A DNA stretch of 64,000 nucleotides from Isoetes taiwanensis (Eukaryota > Streptophyta > Lycopodiopsida > Isoetales > Isoetaceae), in assembly GCA_021234155.1 (NCBI GenBank), contig JAJEKV010000800.1:24514-88513 (forward strand). The letters run 5' to 3'. The translations under genes were made by a program, and so were the position numbers. The notes beneath the pieces are model-generated. The model worked only from the letters and a program-made list of their open reading frames with translations. It made no database searches and had not been told where the DNA came from. Shown here piece after piece: positions 1 to 11,355 of this stretch. The first letter of the stretch is position 1. Every line of letters begins with the position of its first letter.

Positions 1-385
1 TAAGGAAAAGTTGGGGTTCATCGGGGCTAGGGGAGGGTGCCTATGAAGCTCCCACTTACGGAAACAAATCTTATTATGATGGACTGAACTCCTTTTAACT
101 CCTCTTTTTTAAATACCATAGTGAAATTTGAGTCTTTAGGTTTCAATTGAAATGGCACTTCAAAGTTTTTGAATTTTTGAAGTTCGTACAGAGGTTTTAA
201 GTCGAGAGGTTAATTTGATCTTAATAGACCACATGTGCCCTTCCATGGACCACTAAATATCCATCAAATGCCGACATGGACCCAGAATGGCCCAATATCT
301 ACTTGCTGGGGTAACAACAATAATTTTAGCAACAATTATTTTATGTAGAAAAATCATAATAAGGAGAGCATTTTACGATAACATA

Positions 386-1219
386 AGGGATTTGAACCCT
401 CAATAGCATTTGCTATTGTTCCAAAGCTCAATTTAACATATTGAATTCACGGACAACATGAATCAGGGATTCTTGTGCCTAATGAAGAGCATGCTAATTA
501 TAACTTGGCATAAATGAGGCCCGAGAATGCTGGTCAGCACATTAAAGACTTGCTCGTTACAGGACCAATCTGCAAGACTTTCTCAACAGATCATTCTTCA
601 TCCGGATGTTGGTCATAAATGGCAAACCTAGTAGTAGTACAGCCACATGAAACCATAAGTTTGTGACACTATAATAGACGAAACTAGTATTATAAAACCT
701 TGGATGATTCCTAAATGGTTGAAACAACTCCAGACTGTATGTAAAAGTGCATATACAAACTAAAAGAAAATCAGGTGTCAAAGATGAGGGCCAATCAAGA
801 ACATATTTAATAGATGCAAACATCGAGATAAACATCAAATTCACTGATCTTGGGGCAAAACTGTTAATCATACTTTTGTACAAGCATGTTGAAAAGGCTC
901 ACAAGTCTTTGTGCAGCATACAAATTAAGCTGATGCATATGATGAGCCATGTTTGCTGGTATTGCTAAGAAACAAAACATGAATCAATTTGCATTAGCAG
1001 GTTCATTGTATTGTGTTACCTTCACTTCAGGTTAAATTTTACTGTCCTTGTCAGGATCACCACCATCAGAGATCCTAAGGATACTCGGGGGAGAAGCTTA
1101 CTTTGTACCAGGCAACATCTGTAACATATTTTGTCATCAGCCTTGAATGAAAAGCAATAAGCAGCTGGAAGAACATCATGCAAACCATTGCATCTCATAG
1201 AGATTATGTACCTCCTAAC
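386..1219. repeat. Tandem duplication, copy 1 (intact)
   Basis: This stretch is repeated in the same orientation at 1231-1586 plus 14908-15220. Both copies start with a gggatttgaaccc motif followed by aatagcatttgctatt, and both end at gtacctcctaac. Long blocks match nearly base for base, for example the segment with catgttgaaaaggctca at 881-897 and 1570-1586. On the minus strand an open stretch around 1212-1102 ends before a GTAAGC donor-like site and could be an exon, but I do not recognise its product. The two short minus-strand open frames in the copies (883-557 and 1568-1272) are related only because the DNA is duplicated. Confidence 0.85.
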
Positions 1220-1230
1220 ATTGCGATTGA

Positions 1231-1586
1231 GGGATTTGAACCCCCAATAGCATTTGCTATTATTCCAAAGCTCAATTTAACCCTAGTGAAGACTTGCTCC
1301 TTACAGGACCAATCTGCAAGATTTTAATGTTGGTCATAAATCGCGAACCTAGTAGTAGTACAGCCACATGAAACCATAAGTTTGTGCCACTAAAACCTTG
1401 GATGATTCCTAAATGGTTAAATGTAAAACTGCATATATAAGCTAAAAGAAAATCAGGTGTCAAAGATGAGAGCCAATCAATAACATATTTAATAGATGCA
1501 AATACTGCATAAACATCAAATTCACCTCTGGATCTTGGGGCAAAACTGTTAATCATACTTTTGTACAAGCATGTTGAAAAGGCTCA
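1231..1586. repeat. Tandem duplication, copy 2, left part
   Basis: This is the left part of the second copy of the roughly 840-bp duplication. It stops at aaaaggctca (1586), exactly where the LTR element begins. The missing remainder resumes at 14908 beyond the element. It lacks about 130 bp present in copy 1 (the region around 430-545) and has smaller gaps. Confidence 0.85.
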
Positions 1587-3180
1587 TGTGACGTCCCCTA
1601 CTTCCTTATCGACATGCATCGTGATTTTCAAGGAGAGGAGCATTCCCCCGGCGGTGCGGCCTCGACAGTGGGCCATCCACCGACTCCACTCCCATGGGGC
1701 CCGAGCAGCAAAGGGAAGAGTGGATGTGTCATTCATCAAATCTTCCATCGGATCGACCTATCTCAAGGAAGCGTAACAAACAAACGTGAGCACAACCAAT
1801 AATATACAACACAATCACCATAACAATAGCAACATCACAGTCAAGAATACAATAATACAAAGGAGAGATCCTACGGGTGGCTCCGGACTCAAGGGGGATG
1901 ACCGACGCTTAGGCCTATCGAGTTCATTGCGCATGTAATTCATGGCAATGGATTTGGCATAGAACATGGCTTAGGTAGACCACTCCATCCGCCCTCGCAC
2001 ACACTTTGCAGAGTAGGCTGAAAAGTGTTGGGACTTGGCCGTAACTGCCCGCCCGTGAATAGCCGAGGGGCTACTACTGCCGGGTTGCATCTCCCCAACC
2101 CCGGATGAGGCGAGGGAAGAAGAGAGCTGCCTCTCCTCCAAAGGTATCCATGCTCATCGTAGGCGGGCTAGAGGGCCACCGCCCTTATTCGACTTGAACT
2201 CACCGAAGGTCATATCCACCACCCCCGAAGTGTCGAGCTCATGCCTTGCCCACACGCTGGACAAGCCATTAAGCCTAGCCAAAGAAAGACCCGATAGGTT
2301 TTACTACCCAGGAGGGTCAGTCCGATGAGACAAGTTCCTCCTTATCAACCGGCCTTGCCCCTTCACCCTGACCCTGGTGGGCTCCCGTGTACGGGCCGTA
2401 ATTATGTGGGAACTAAGGTGCTATGCTAGGAGCATCTTCTACACGACCTTTGGGTCTCTACCCCCTTCCCACAACAAGGAGATCACAGAGTGGAATACAT
2501 GCAATATCACGTAACGTAGATAGAGAATCATATCAATCTATCTACTTAACATCCAATGTTAGGTTCATTCGTTAGAGTCTCGGATCTAGGGATCTACAAG
2601 GCTTCCAAGAGATGATCTAACATACTAAACCGCATATTGCCATGCCTAAAGACGGTTTTGCACAAGAACAACTAGATACACGCGCCTTGGCTTGCTCCTC
2701 GATCCTTGGAAGGCGTCCATGCTCCCTGATCTTCTTAGAAGACAAATGCTACTTAGCAACCTGTTGTGCAAATCCAACTTTTCGGAGCCTGGCAATGCGA
2801 TTTCGAACCTTACCTTGGCCGAATTGGCCCAGGAAAGCCCTGAATGCGAAAGAGGAAAGGAAGCTCTAGAAAACCCTAATTGGCAAAGTGAAAGGAGAGC
2901 TAGGTCTAGGGTTTTAGCCCTTATATAGACCCTATCTAGGTTAGGGCATCCATATGGGCAAATGGCTTTAAGCCATTTGGAAATGGATGAACAAGGAACC
3001 TTTTGTTGTGTATGTTTAATTACATACCCAACATCCAAGATTGCCCCCTAGGTGCAACCTTTAGCTCCTAGGTGCAACGTTGTCCTACTCTCAAGTACAT
3101 GTCACTTGTGACATGTACGTGTGATGTGGTAGTATAATATATGTATTGGGGCGTATATTATCTTTGCTGGAACGATCACA
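1587..3180 (-). repeat. 3' LTR of the chromovirus element
   Basis: 1594 bp, bounded by tgtgacgtcccc on the left and cgatcaca on the right, so it is TG...CA on either strand. It is collinear with 13316-about 14902, with long identical blocks (for example around 2641-2700 and 2890-3000) separated by scattered short indels. In element direction the U3 lies at the 3180 side, with a TATA box at 2928-2921. The pyrimidine-rich complement of a polypurine tract follows directly at 3181. Confidence 0.93.
2921..2928 (-). promoter_or_regulatory. TATA box of the 3' LTR
   Basis: On the minus strand it reads CTATATAA, about 250 bp inside the LTR. It is followed downstream by a telo-box-like AAAACCCTAG. The same pair occurs in the 5' LTR at 14665-14658. 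Confidence 0.6.
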
Positions 3181-3193
3181 TTCTCCCCACCTT
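3181..3193 (-). other. Polypurine tract (plus-strand primer site)
   Basis: The minus strand reads AAGGTGGGGAGAA immediately before the 3' LTR start TGTGATCG. That position and composition are what is expected of a polypurine tract. Confidence 0.85.
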
Positions 3194-4083
3194 GACTTGA
3201 TCTTTGCCCCCTCGGCATCCCCCGTCTCCCCACCTTGGTACCGCATATCCCGCAATTACAACACTTACATATCCATATTATATTAATCATCTCGGGTAAT
3301 ATTTATAGTTTCTTGTAATTGTACTATGGTGAGAGGCTCTTAGTCCTCTACTTCATAATCGACTATAAACAAAATTAACATCAATTATAGCTTTAAGGTT
3401 TTAACTAAAACTTCCCGCCTCCTCCTCACAACACATTATGGCAAAACTATCGTTGTGAGAGGTTCTTTATTATTACCCTCCCGCTTCGGTCCTTCTAGTT
3501 GCTGCGGGATGTGCGCTACGTTAGTACATATTTAATTATTATTATAAGGGTTGGTTGTAAGGGAACCACCCATTAAATACAATTATATGGATGCAAGGCA
3601 TATCTCTTGGCATAGGAAGATTATGTTTCTCCCATCGGCGAAGAGCGGCCCTATTATGCCTATATGCCTATATGCTCATGCCTACACCTGTAGTTGCCTA
3701 AGCGTGGGACTTGGGTCCTTCCATTATATGGGCGTGAAGGGCCTCTATCAAAGCATAGGCATTGACTAGAGGTGCTTTTTCCTATCAATGCATACTGAAT
3801 GACCTCTTTTCTCTCGAGGTCGTCTACTTAGATGGGACCAGTAGACTTCTAACCTACCTTCCACTCAAACAAGTGGAAAAGCGGTCATGCCTACATTGAC
3901 ATTACACCGCCTAGAGAGCACCGTGGTGGTCTCATCGCCGTAACAACGCATGCAACCCATGCCGGCATAGGCTGCATCGTGGATTAAGCCTTAGCTACAC
4001 ATGCTTAAATCAAACCCGTCGACATGCACGAGGCGATTTCTTGGTTCGATGTCGACTACGCCCGTTGGTGAGCGACCCTTGCA

Positions 4084-5405
4084 TTGCTCCATAAACTCGG
4101 GTCTTGTTTCTTAAGATCGACTCAAGTACCCCGTGGCGTCTTCCAGCGGTAAGTGCTTCCCACTTCACAAGGTATTGGAGGAATTTTGACCTTCTTGTCT
4201 TCTTATAAGATCTATTAAGAAGGACTTAGGAACGATTTCAATATGCTCGTCCAGTCATTTCTAAAAACTCATTTGTCTCCAATACTTCCTTGGGGTTTGG
4301 GGTGTGCCTCTTTAGCAAACTTACGTGGAAAACCTTATGTATCTTAAGATGTCTTTGGCAAGTCCAACTTGTAGGATTGGTTACCTACTCTCTTCTCTAT
4401 TCTGAAGGGTCCAGCCCATCTTGGAGCAAGCTTCTTGCAATTGCCGATCGCGGAGCTTGGCCTGCTTGACTTTGATCTTCAACCACACTTTGTCTCCCAC
4501 TTCAAATTCTCTTACCGTCCTATGCTTGTCGTGATGCTTTTGCTTCTTCTTCTTTGCAAGGAGATATCCTCTCACTTCCTCCACCAAGTCTTGCATTTCG
4601 AAAAGCATCTCTTTGGGAGACTTCCACCTTGGACCACGGGGTTGTGCCAAGTATGTCGGGGTAAGACAACGAGCGTGTAATTAATCATAAAAGGACTCAT
4701 CTGCGATGACTCACGCTTGGTCTTGTTTGTAGGCAAACTCTACTAGGTAGATGAGATCATCCCACTTGGATTGCTTGTTCCATACATAGCTTCTTAACAT
4801 ATCTTCGATGATCCTGTTTGTCCTCTCCGTCCCGACCATCGTTTTGGGGATGATATGCCGTGCTCATAAAAGCTTCGATGCGGATGGTGGTGAATAGGTC
4901 TGCCAAAAGGCACTCATAAACTTGGAGTCTCTATCGAGATTATCTCCTTGGCATGCCATGGAGCCTAAAAATCTCCTTAACAAATAGGTTGGGCATGTGT
5001 CTAATGGTATCGTTGTCTGCTTGCGGCACAAAGTGTGCCATCTTTGACAACTTATCTACTACCACCATCAAGGCATCTTTGCCCCTTAACGTTCTTGGGA
5101 GTCGTAATAAAATCCATACTTATCACCTCCCACTTAGCATTTGGCGCGGGCAATGGTTCCAAGGCACACGGGATCGACTGTTTCGCCTTTGTCTGGCGGC
5201 ATATCGGCACTCTCTAATATATCTTGCTATTTCCTTCTTCATGCCGGGCCAATAATAACTGCTTCTAATCTTGAAATATGTCTTCATGAACCCTGCATGC
5301 CACGCTATGGGACTATTGTGTATCATTCAAAATAAGCTTTCTAACTGCGAAGATTTTGGTACACACAATTTGTTTTTTATAATATAGCAAGTTTCCTTCC
5401 TTCTT
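4084..5405 (-). pseudogene. Integrase with C-terminal chromodomain (frameshifted)
   Basis: This is the pol segment that inserts the cDNA copy into the genome. The zinc-binding region near 5320-5190 shows HNSPIAWHAGF then YYWPGMKKEIARYIREC; the second cysteine of the usual CxxC is not seen. The catalytic core is visible across frames: WEVISMDFI (about 5130-5105), VVVDKLSKMAHFVP, then DRDSKF and YHPQNDG followed by E. The GPY/F module reads KLAPRWAGPF near 4435-4405, after VGDKVWLKIK. The C-terminus holds a chromodomain: KFLQYLVKWE at about 4185-4155, then LPLEDAT in the next frame. Several one-base shifts break the frame. The chromodomain identifies a chromovirus; in this family it binds modified histone H3 tails or related chromatin marks. 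Confidence 0.88.
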
Positions 5406-5559
5406 GTAGTGCCCTGAACATCTCCCTTTCCTTGTCGGTCCTGGCCTCTTTGGAAAGGCTCGCCCAAACTTCCTTGAAGTCGAGGTCCGTCGGCAATGTT
5501 TCCTCAATCTTCTTGCCAAACTCACTTACAAGTGTTGATATGGCGTTACAATGAATTAC

Positions 5560-6100
5560 GGTTGCCAATGGCTTCACCGGAAAGGGCATCCGCAACCACA
5601 TTGAGCTTCACGGCTTATAACTTATCTCAAAGTCATATTCTTCCAAAATTCCATCCATCTCCTTTGCCTCAAATTAAGGGGCGGCTGCGTAAATATATAT
5701 TGGAGGCTTTGATGATCCGTGTCTAGCGGAATTTTCTTCCCAATAAATAATGCCTCCAAATTCTTAAAGCCCTTACTATAGCGGGGAGCTCTGATCATGC
5801 GTTGGGTAAGGCTTTCGGCGTCGTTCAACTTCTTGGAATCATAGGCCACTACTCTTTCCTCTGCATGAGGATTTGCGCTTTGTTGCTATCTGCTAGCATC
5901 TGTTGCTACAAGCTTATCTTTGGTCGGATCGGCAAGACCAATCTTTGGCGCCGTCGTCAAAGCTTCCTTCGGTGTCTCAAATGCTTTTACGGGCCTTGTT
6001 TTGCCAATGGGCTGCCCAATCTTTTATCTTCCCACCTTTTGTGAGATCCGTTAATGGCGGCTGCTACCTTGGCAAAATTCTTGACAAATCTTCTATAATA
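5560..6100 (-). pseudogene. RNase H domain of pol (frameshifted)
   Basis: RNase H removes the RNA template during reverse transcription. The RT-RNase H connection is visible in other frames as FLGLAGYYRRFVKNFAK (about 6125-6075). Next come MAYDSKKLN (5849) and KKIPLDTDHQSLQYIF followed by PPLNLRQRRWMEF (about 5735-5645), a very typical Ty3/Gypsy RNase H stretch including the DHQSL motif. The region after it leads into the integrase. At least two frameshifts separate the pieces. Confidence 0.85.
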
Positions 6101-6127
6101 GCACCGCTAGCCCTAGGAAGCTCGACT

Positions 6128-7029
6128 TCATGCGTATTCTTTGGTGCCGGCCAGCCGATCCGCGGCTTCTATCTTCGGCGAGTGCGTGGAAATGCCTTCT
6201 GGCGTGATCCGCGTGCCCCAAGTACTCCACTCTTTCCGTTCGCGAGTGGTGGCGCCGATAACCCCAAAGAGTTGATGCCTTCTTAACTTTTCAAGCACCT
6301 TCCTCAAGTGTTGGGCGTGCTCCTCCACGGACTTCTTGTAAACCAAGATATCGTCGAAGAAGACTATGATGAAGGAATCTAGAAATTCGCGGAAGGCGTG
6401 GTTCATTAACCTCATGAATGTTCTTTGGTGCATTAGACAATCCAAAGGGCATAGCGTGAACTCATAGTGCCCATATCTTGTCTGAGCATTTGTCTTATGA
6501 ATGTCTTCCTCCTTGATCCTAATGCGGTGATATCGTCGAGATCTATTTTGGAGAAGATCTTTGCTCCACCTGGCCCGATCCATTAAGTCATCGACCTAGG
6601 CAAGGCATACTTATTTTTGATGGTGTGCTTATTTAGCTGGCGGTAATCAATGCACATCCTAAGGCTCCCATCCTTCTTCTTCACAAAGAGAATAGGGGCT
6701 CGAGCGGGGAGACACTAGGTCTTATGAACCCTAGGTCTAGCAATTCTTGCAAGCTGCTTCTTTAACTCTGTCAACTCCTCGGTTGACATCCTATAAGGTG
6801 CCTTGCTTGTAGGCCGTCCCGAGGTTCAAGTGCTATTTCACACTCGACTCTCCTCTATAGGGGGAAGTTGCTTAATCTCATCGAGGGAACAAGTGGGTTG
6901 AAATTCCTCGATCAACTTTGCTATTGGCACGGGAAGCTTGCTAGATTCTTTGATCTCTTTATTTCTCCCTAGGCTCGATCTTGGGCTCAAGCTTAAGGAG
7001 ATAGGCCACTGCTTTGCTTTCTTATGCAC
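6128..7029 (-). pseudogene. Reverse transcriptase of the chromovirus (frameshifted)
   Basis: This pol segment copies element RNA into DNA. An upstream linker at 7029-6838 contains LIEEFQPTCSLDEIKQLPP. Across frames, [19 protein letters not shown] (about 6695-6640) gives RT motifs 1-2. The block at 6583-6128 contains TFMRLMNHAF and the catalytic motif VFFDDILVY near 6370-6345, where FFDD replaces the more usual F/Y-I/V/L-DD. HAQHLRKVLEKLR follows, typical of the thumb. Frame breaks occur before and after the FFDD block. Confidence 0.9.
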
Positions 7030-7079
7030 TTAAGCAATTTTTCACTACTCATGCATTGCATGATTGGGGTTACTTCTTT

Positions 7080-7420
7080 ACACTGTGATTTCGATGACTT
7101 TGCCCTCACGGCGTTGTTAAGGTCACCTTCGTTTCCCACAATCGATGATTGCTCACCTTTGGTCCAAGATATTCCATTCCAATAATGAGATCATACTTGC
7201 CTATATTCATGACTTCGCTCCCAATGCAACATTAAACACGGCAAGTCTACATTGAAGTTTATTCTCTTCCTGCTTTGTATGCCTAATTGCTCCATTGGCT
7301 AACACCGGCTGGGCTGGGCTTGGACTTTAGCGGCTTTAACTTCAACATGCTTACCATCCTAGGGGATGCAAAATTATATTTGCTTCGAGTCTATCAATAC
7401 TATAAAGGATTTCTCTTGGG
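7080..7420 (-). pseudogene. Aspartic protease region (degenerate)
   Basis: It lies between gag and RT, where retroviral-type proteases sit. In one frame the remains of the active-site loop read IDS or DTRSKYNFASP (about 7400-7365), compared with the family pattern D-T/S-G-A...NFIS. MVSMLKLKPLKSKP follows. The C-terminal half ends with YDLIIGMEYLGPK (about 7203-7165), the usual flap-distal IIGMDWL motif. Stops and shifts make it non-functional as written. Confidence 0.65.
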
Positions 7421-7559
7421 CTTTTCGGTCGTTGAGATCACCTTATCTTGACTTTTCGCATTCCACTGTATCAATAGGCTGCAAAGATGTGACACTCACC
7501 ATGGATGTAATCCAGGTAGCCGTCGTCGTCTGCGTCGATGGTGTCTCCCATCCGGCTAC

Positions 7560-8847
7560 GCCAATGCCGCATTCATAATCGGGGGCAATTGTTGGTCCTA
7601 TGCCACTGGCTGGAAGCATCTGAAACACAAGCTGCTTCTCTATACATTCCCACTTCTTTTCCTTGGGAATGGATTTGCAGAAATTGCCTCACAGCTTGGG
7701 AGTAGTTAGACTTGGCTCCTTGCTCCTTGAAGCTTACCTGTTTCTTTTCCTGCTTGCCACTACTTGTGTTGCCTTGCTTCCCATAATTTGAATTGTACTG
7801 CGTCTTGCTAGCTACTGGGCTTGCCGCCCTTGGGCTATAGCCCCCTGTGCTCTTCCCTTATCACGGAAATATTGCTGTCTTGATGCTTGCTCTTGTGGAC
7901 TGTTCCTTGCAAACTTATGGCCTTTGCTTCTGCCTCTGACACAGACTTTGGGTTTATTGCCCTTACAAGCTTGCGGATCTCATCGTTCAAGCCTTCAATA
8001 TAGCCTTCCACCGCATGCTTTTCACTCAACTTTGGCACATAAAGCCTTAGTCTCATGAATTCCTCCGTGTATTTTTGGACTGATTTGTTGCCTTGTTGCG
8101 ACCTATAGAAGCTGCTTTGCATCATGTTGCACTTATGTTCTCTTGGTACATAATGATGTTTGAATGCCTTGGCGAACTTTACGAACTTGCAATTTGTCCT
8201 GCTTTCGGCCCATGTGCTTTGGCATACCCCTTCCACCAAATTCTGGCTGCACCCTTGAGGTTTCTTTGTTGCTACCACGCCTTTGTCTTTATCTTTCATG
8301 CCATAGGCGTTGCCATACTCACTCATCTCATCCAGCCATGCCTCTGCTTCCATTCGGATCTGTTTTTCCCTGAAAGCTGCTCTAACTTTCGGCTTTCCAC
8401 ACATTACTAAAGGTGAGTCAACTTTCTTTCGATAATCGGTCGTGATCTGTCCACATCGCGGTTTGGATCTGCCGGGCGACCTCGTGCCTCTTCTTCTGCT
8501 CTTAGATGCGAGTGCGTATCCGGCTGGAGCTTGAGGATCGAGCTAGGAGATCTTCTCCCTACGCTTCTCTTCCCGTTTGCCTTTGTTCGGCCCGGTGGCG
8601 TTTCCGGCAAGGGCACATGCAGTCTGTCCTCCTATTGCTGCTTTGCCCCGCTAGCAATGCCCTTATGTCGTGGATGTCGGATCTGATTTGGGATAGCTCC
8701 TCCTCGGTGTATTCGCTCCAATTCAGGCGCAAATTCCCATTTTGGAAGGCGCCTTGGCGAGAATGCGTTGTTGTTCTCATTTGCTTTGTGTTCATCAAGG
8801 TTTCTAGGTACTCTATTTTGCATGCACATTAGAGTACATTCGATCAT
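7560..8847 (-). pseudogene. Gag polyprotein (Retrotrans_gag, frameshifted)
   Basis: Capsid gene of the element. The N-terminal part around 8847-8560 includes MCMQNRVPRNLDEHKANEN and, in another frame, WSEYTEEELSQIRSDIHDIR, a likely coiled coil. The conserved Retrotrans_gag core is open at 8404-7835, with EAEAWLDEM, FAKAFKHHYVPREHK, YTEEFMRLRLYVPKLSE and GLNDEIRKLVRAINPKSV. The C-terminal tail (about 7830-7560) is lysine, glutamine and serine rich and ends near HRTNNCP, perhaps the relic of a zinc knuckle. It runs into the protease downstream. Confidence 0.87.
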
Positions 8848-9048
8848 TAGTTCTTGTTTTGTGTGTTACGTTGTTTTACTTGTTTATACAATTTGAGGGA
8901 GCAATTATATACAAAAAGATATATATATTATATTCATATATAATAAGCTTTTACATGCAAATTAATAGACTTTTACTCTTGAAATTTCTTGAGGTAGTCG
9001 GGGTGGTCCTCAAAAATTTCTTCACTTGGGCCATTACCTAATGACCTG

Positions 9049-10487
9049 TTAAGTTCGAGGATATTTGTTGGCGTTCCTCCTTGGATCTTTGCCTCCATGT
9101 CTTGAATTCTCTATCGATGTATATGCTTTATCCTTTGCCAATCTGCCTGCCGCTATATAAGGGATTGCAAAGTCGAAGATGGTCAATGCAATCGCTCTCT
9201 TGATCGAGGACAACATGGTCGATGTTTGGAGGTAATCGTGTGCATGGTGTCCAAACCCGAGAGAGGCGATAAGCATAAAGACCCCTTCTTCACCTCTTGG
9301 GCTAAATTGGCGGTGAATAACCGCTATTCTTCTTAAGATCCGGCGACAGCGGGGGTAGTATCGGCGCCTTATCATGCCCTGTTTCTTGTGACGAGGAAGT
9401 TGCCCTGTGCCTTCCAGCGAAGTCATCCTTTGGTATCTCCTCTAGCTCTCACGAAGTCTTGGTGCACCAGCCTCCTTAGGTTGATCTTTGCCTCCATCTT
9501 TGCCCGGGATGGGTGTTGGCGAGCTTCGGTAATAATCTTGATGTGGACTTGCCTTTGATGCCCATTTGTTCTGAATTGCCATGAACTCCTCCCTCAGGGC
9601 AATTCCGTTTTCGGCCATCATCATCGATGCTGCGTAAGCCTCTATATCGATGATGTCTCGCGGTGAAGGTCTGGCTTCTCTTATGCTGATAGGGAAGTCT
9701 GAGCTTCTCGATCGATGAAGTCGTCGAGATGCACTTTCTTTGTCGTAGAAGGTGTAAAATCTCATCCACCCTAAGGCCTCTGTCGCGGCCTTTGTGGAAG
9801 ATTCTTGATGTCGTGAAGGGTTAGATATGCCTGCTTTGCTATGAACACCGGCGTCAAGCTTGTAATGCCCTCCCCAGAGTGGTGGGGCTCTTCTTGTTGC
9901 TTTCATGATCCCTCTTGAAGTTTTGGATCTGGCTGTTAAAACTGCTTTGCCTCTCTTGTTCTAGATCCGGGTCTTCGGGTCTGATTCGTATTCATCCTCC
10001 TCCTCTTCTTCTTGCTTTCGTACTTTAAAGTGCATCCGTTCCTCCTCTGCTGCGGCCATGGCTATGGGTTCAACTTCTAAAAGGCTGCCTTTGAGGGTTC
10101 CCCTATCTGGGTTTGACCCGAAGAGATAGAAAGATGGCTCATTGGCTTTGTATAGGAGAAGTACCTCCTCCTATTAGCGAGGAGAGATGGACATGTAGTT
10201 GGGAAAGGCGGACTGCTTTATTCTCTAAGTACTTATCTACATTTGGGATATCTTGCGGGGCTGACTTGAGGCGGTGTTAGGTGCAAAATACCCTACACAA
10301 GGTGGGAGTTCTACCAAAAAGGGTCCTATCTTGGCATGGAACTTCGGACATGATGTTACGGTAGAAAAGTGGCGTTGATGGTGGCCTCAATGTCAAGTTC
10401 CCTTGGAGAGACACGAAGGCACGGTCGATGTCGGCTTGACCACATGGTATGTGTTGTACCATCACGCTTGAATGAAGAAGTGGCCAT
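9049..10487 (-). pseudogene. Accessory gene 2 of the element, unidentified
   Basis: I do not recognise this product. The likely start is the ATG at 10487 (MATSSFKRDG; context CTCATGGCC), about 110 nt below a TATA box at 10608-10598. Plausible coding text continues through several frame changes: LDIEATIN, IMSEVPCQDRTLFG, QDIPNVDKYLENKAV, KANEPSFYLFGSNPDRG, and a glutamate-rich run at about 10040-9985. The cleanest blocks are 9906-9442, with DIIDIEAYAASMMMAENG and LREEFMAIQNKWASK, and 9426-9049, with GEEGVFMLIASLGFGHHAH and a mildly hydrophobic IKRAIALTIFDFAIPYIAAG. It precedes gag and seems separate from it, because gag has its own start region near 8847. Total span is about 480 codons. It could be an additional Gag-like or a chromatin-related protein; the sequence alone does not say. 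Confidence 0.55.
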
Positions 10488-10597
10488 GAGCGAGGGGCTG
10501 GGGATGACGAGCCGGATCTGAAGCGCCCTAAGGATCGGGGAAATCGGCTTGGAAGCAGAGAGGCGAGGTTGGAAGGTGCAAATGACACTTGGGTTCC

Positions 10598-10618
10598 CCT
10601 TTATAGGCAAAACCCTAA
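10598..10618 (-). promoter_or_regulatory. Internal promoter upstream of accessory gene 2
   Basis: The minus strand shows GCCTATAAAGG (TATA box, 10608-10598) preceded by a telo-box AAACCCTAA motif (plus strand 10610-10618). The ATG at 10487 lies about 110 nt downstream, the same spacing as at the H3-like gene. Three structured repeats lie upstream. Confidence 0.55.
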
Positions 10619-10765
10619 TTTTGGGAAAATTTTAGGTTTACAATTCTCGACTTTACGGGGTCTAGAGGTATGATTTATAGGCTAAGCGAGCTTGGAAATG
10701 CTCTAAGGGTCCCTAAGCAATGATTTTGGTTAGATCTAAGGACAACTTGGATCAATTCGGACGAG

Positions 10766-11259
10766 ACCACTCACCGCAGTCTTGCCCGAGGGTGGGATCG
10801 GTTTGCAAACCGAGAATGGGGTGGGGGCACTCTGTGAGGGTGGGCTCTTTGTTTAGGTCACTAATGATGCTAAACTAGAGAACTAAAGACATAATCTGGA
10901 TATCTCATCGAGATAGATAGGATTGAGCCTTACTAAGCCTTATTTGGGCAAGTTGTGGTGGAGTTTGGGGTTCGACCACTCACCACGGTCGCCCGAGGTG
11001 GAATCGGATTCCAAACCAAATGGGTGCGGGAGCGCTCTGTGAGGGGTGGAGCTCCATTTGACTTCGGCGTTGGCCAATTTGGACAGATTAGGGGTCAATT
11101 CCTACTAACTGGGATGAGTTAGGTCGAATAGTATACCTACTTTACGCATTTTAGGCAAGATTTGGCACCAAACCATGCTCAACCACTCACCACAGTCGCC
11201 CGGGGTGGGATCGGTTTGCAAACCCGAATGGGTTGGGGCGCACTCTGTGAGGGTGGGAT
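10766..11259. repeat. Structured repeat array, three copies (upstream of accessory gene 2)
   Basis: Units lie at 10766-10845, 10975-11052 and 11182-11259, spaced 207-209 bp apart. Each starts with accactcacc and ends with ctctgtgagg(g)gtgg. These ends are partly complementary (ccactcac against gtgaggg-tgg), so each unit can fold into a hairpin. The centre carries ggtttgcaaacc-like sequence; in unit 1 tcggtttgcaaaccga (10798-10813) is a perfect 16-bp palindrome. Two further units occur at 12818 and 13032. Confidence 0.85.
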
Positions 11260-11355
11260 CAAAATGCCTGGTTTGTTCGAACTTTGCTATTTCTAAATGT
11301 AGAATTGGCAATACACCCTATTTAAACTTCGATTGGACTTATTTATTTATCAAAA

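Noticed and set aside
386-432. tRNA-like T-arm motif (gggatttgaaccc) with a neighbouring hairpin, also at 1231
   Set aside because: No matching acceptor stem, D arm or anticodon arm within tRNA distance on the minus strand; it is part of the tandem duplication only.
9049-9426. Possible envelope-like membrane protein in accessory gene 2
   Set aside because: Only one mildly hydrophobic stretch, no signal peptide, and position before gag rather than after pol.
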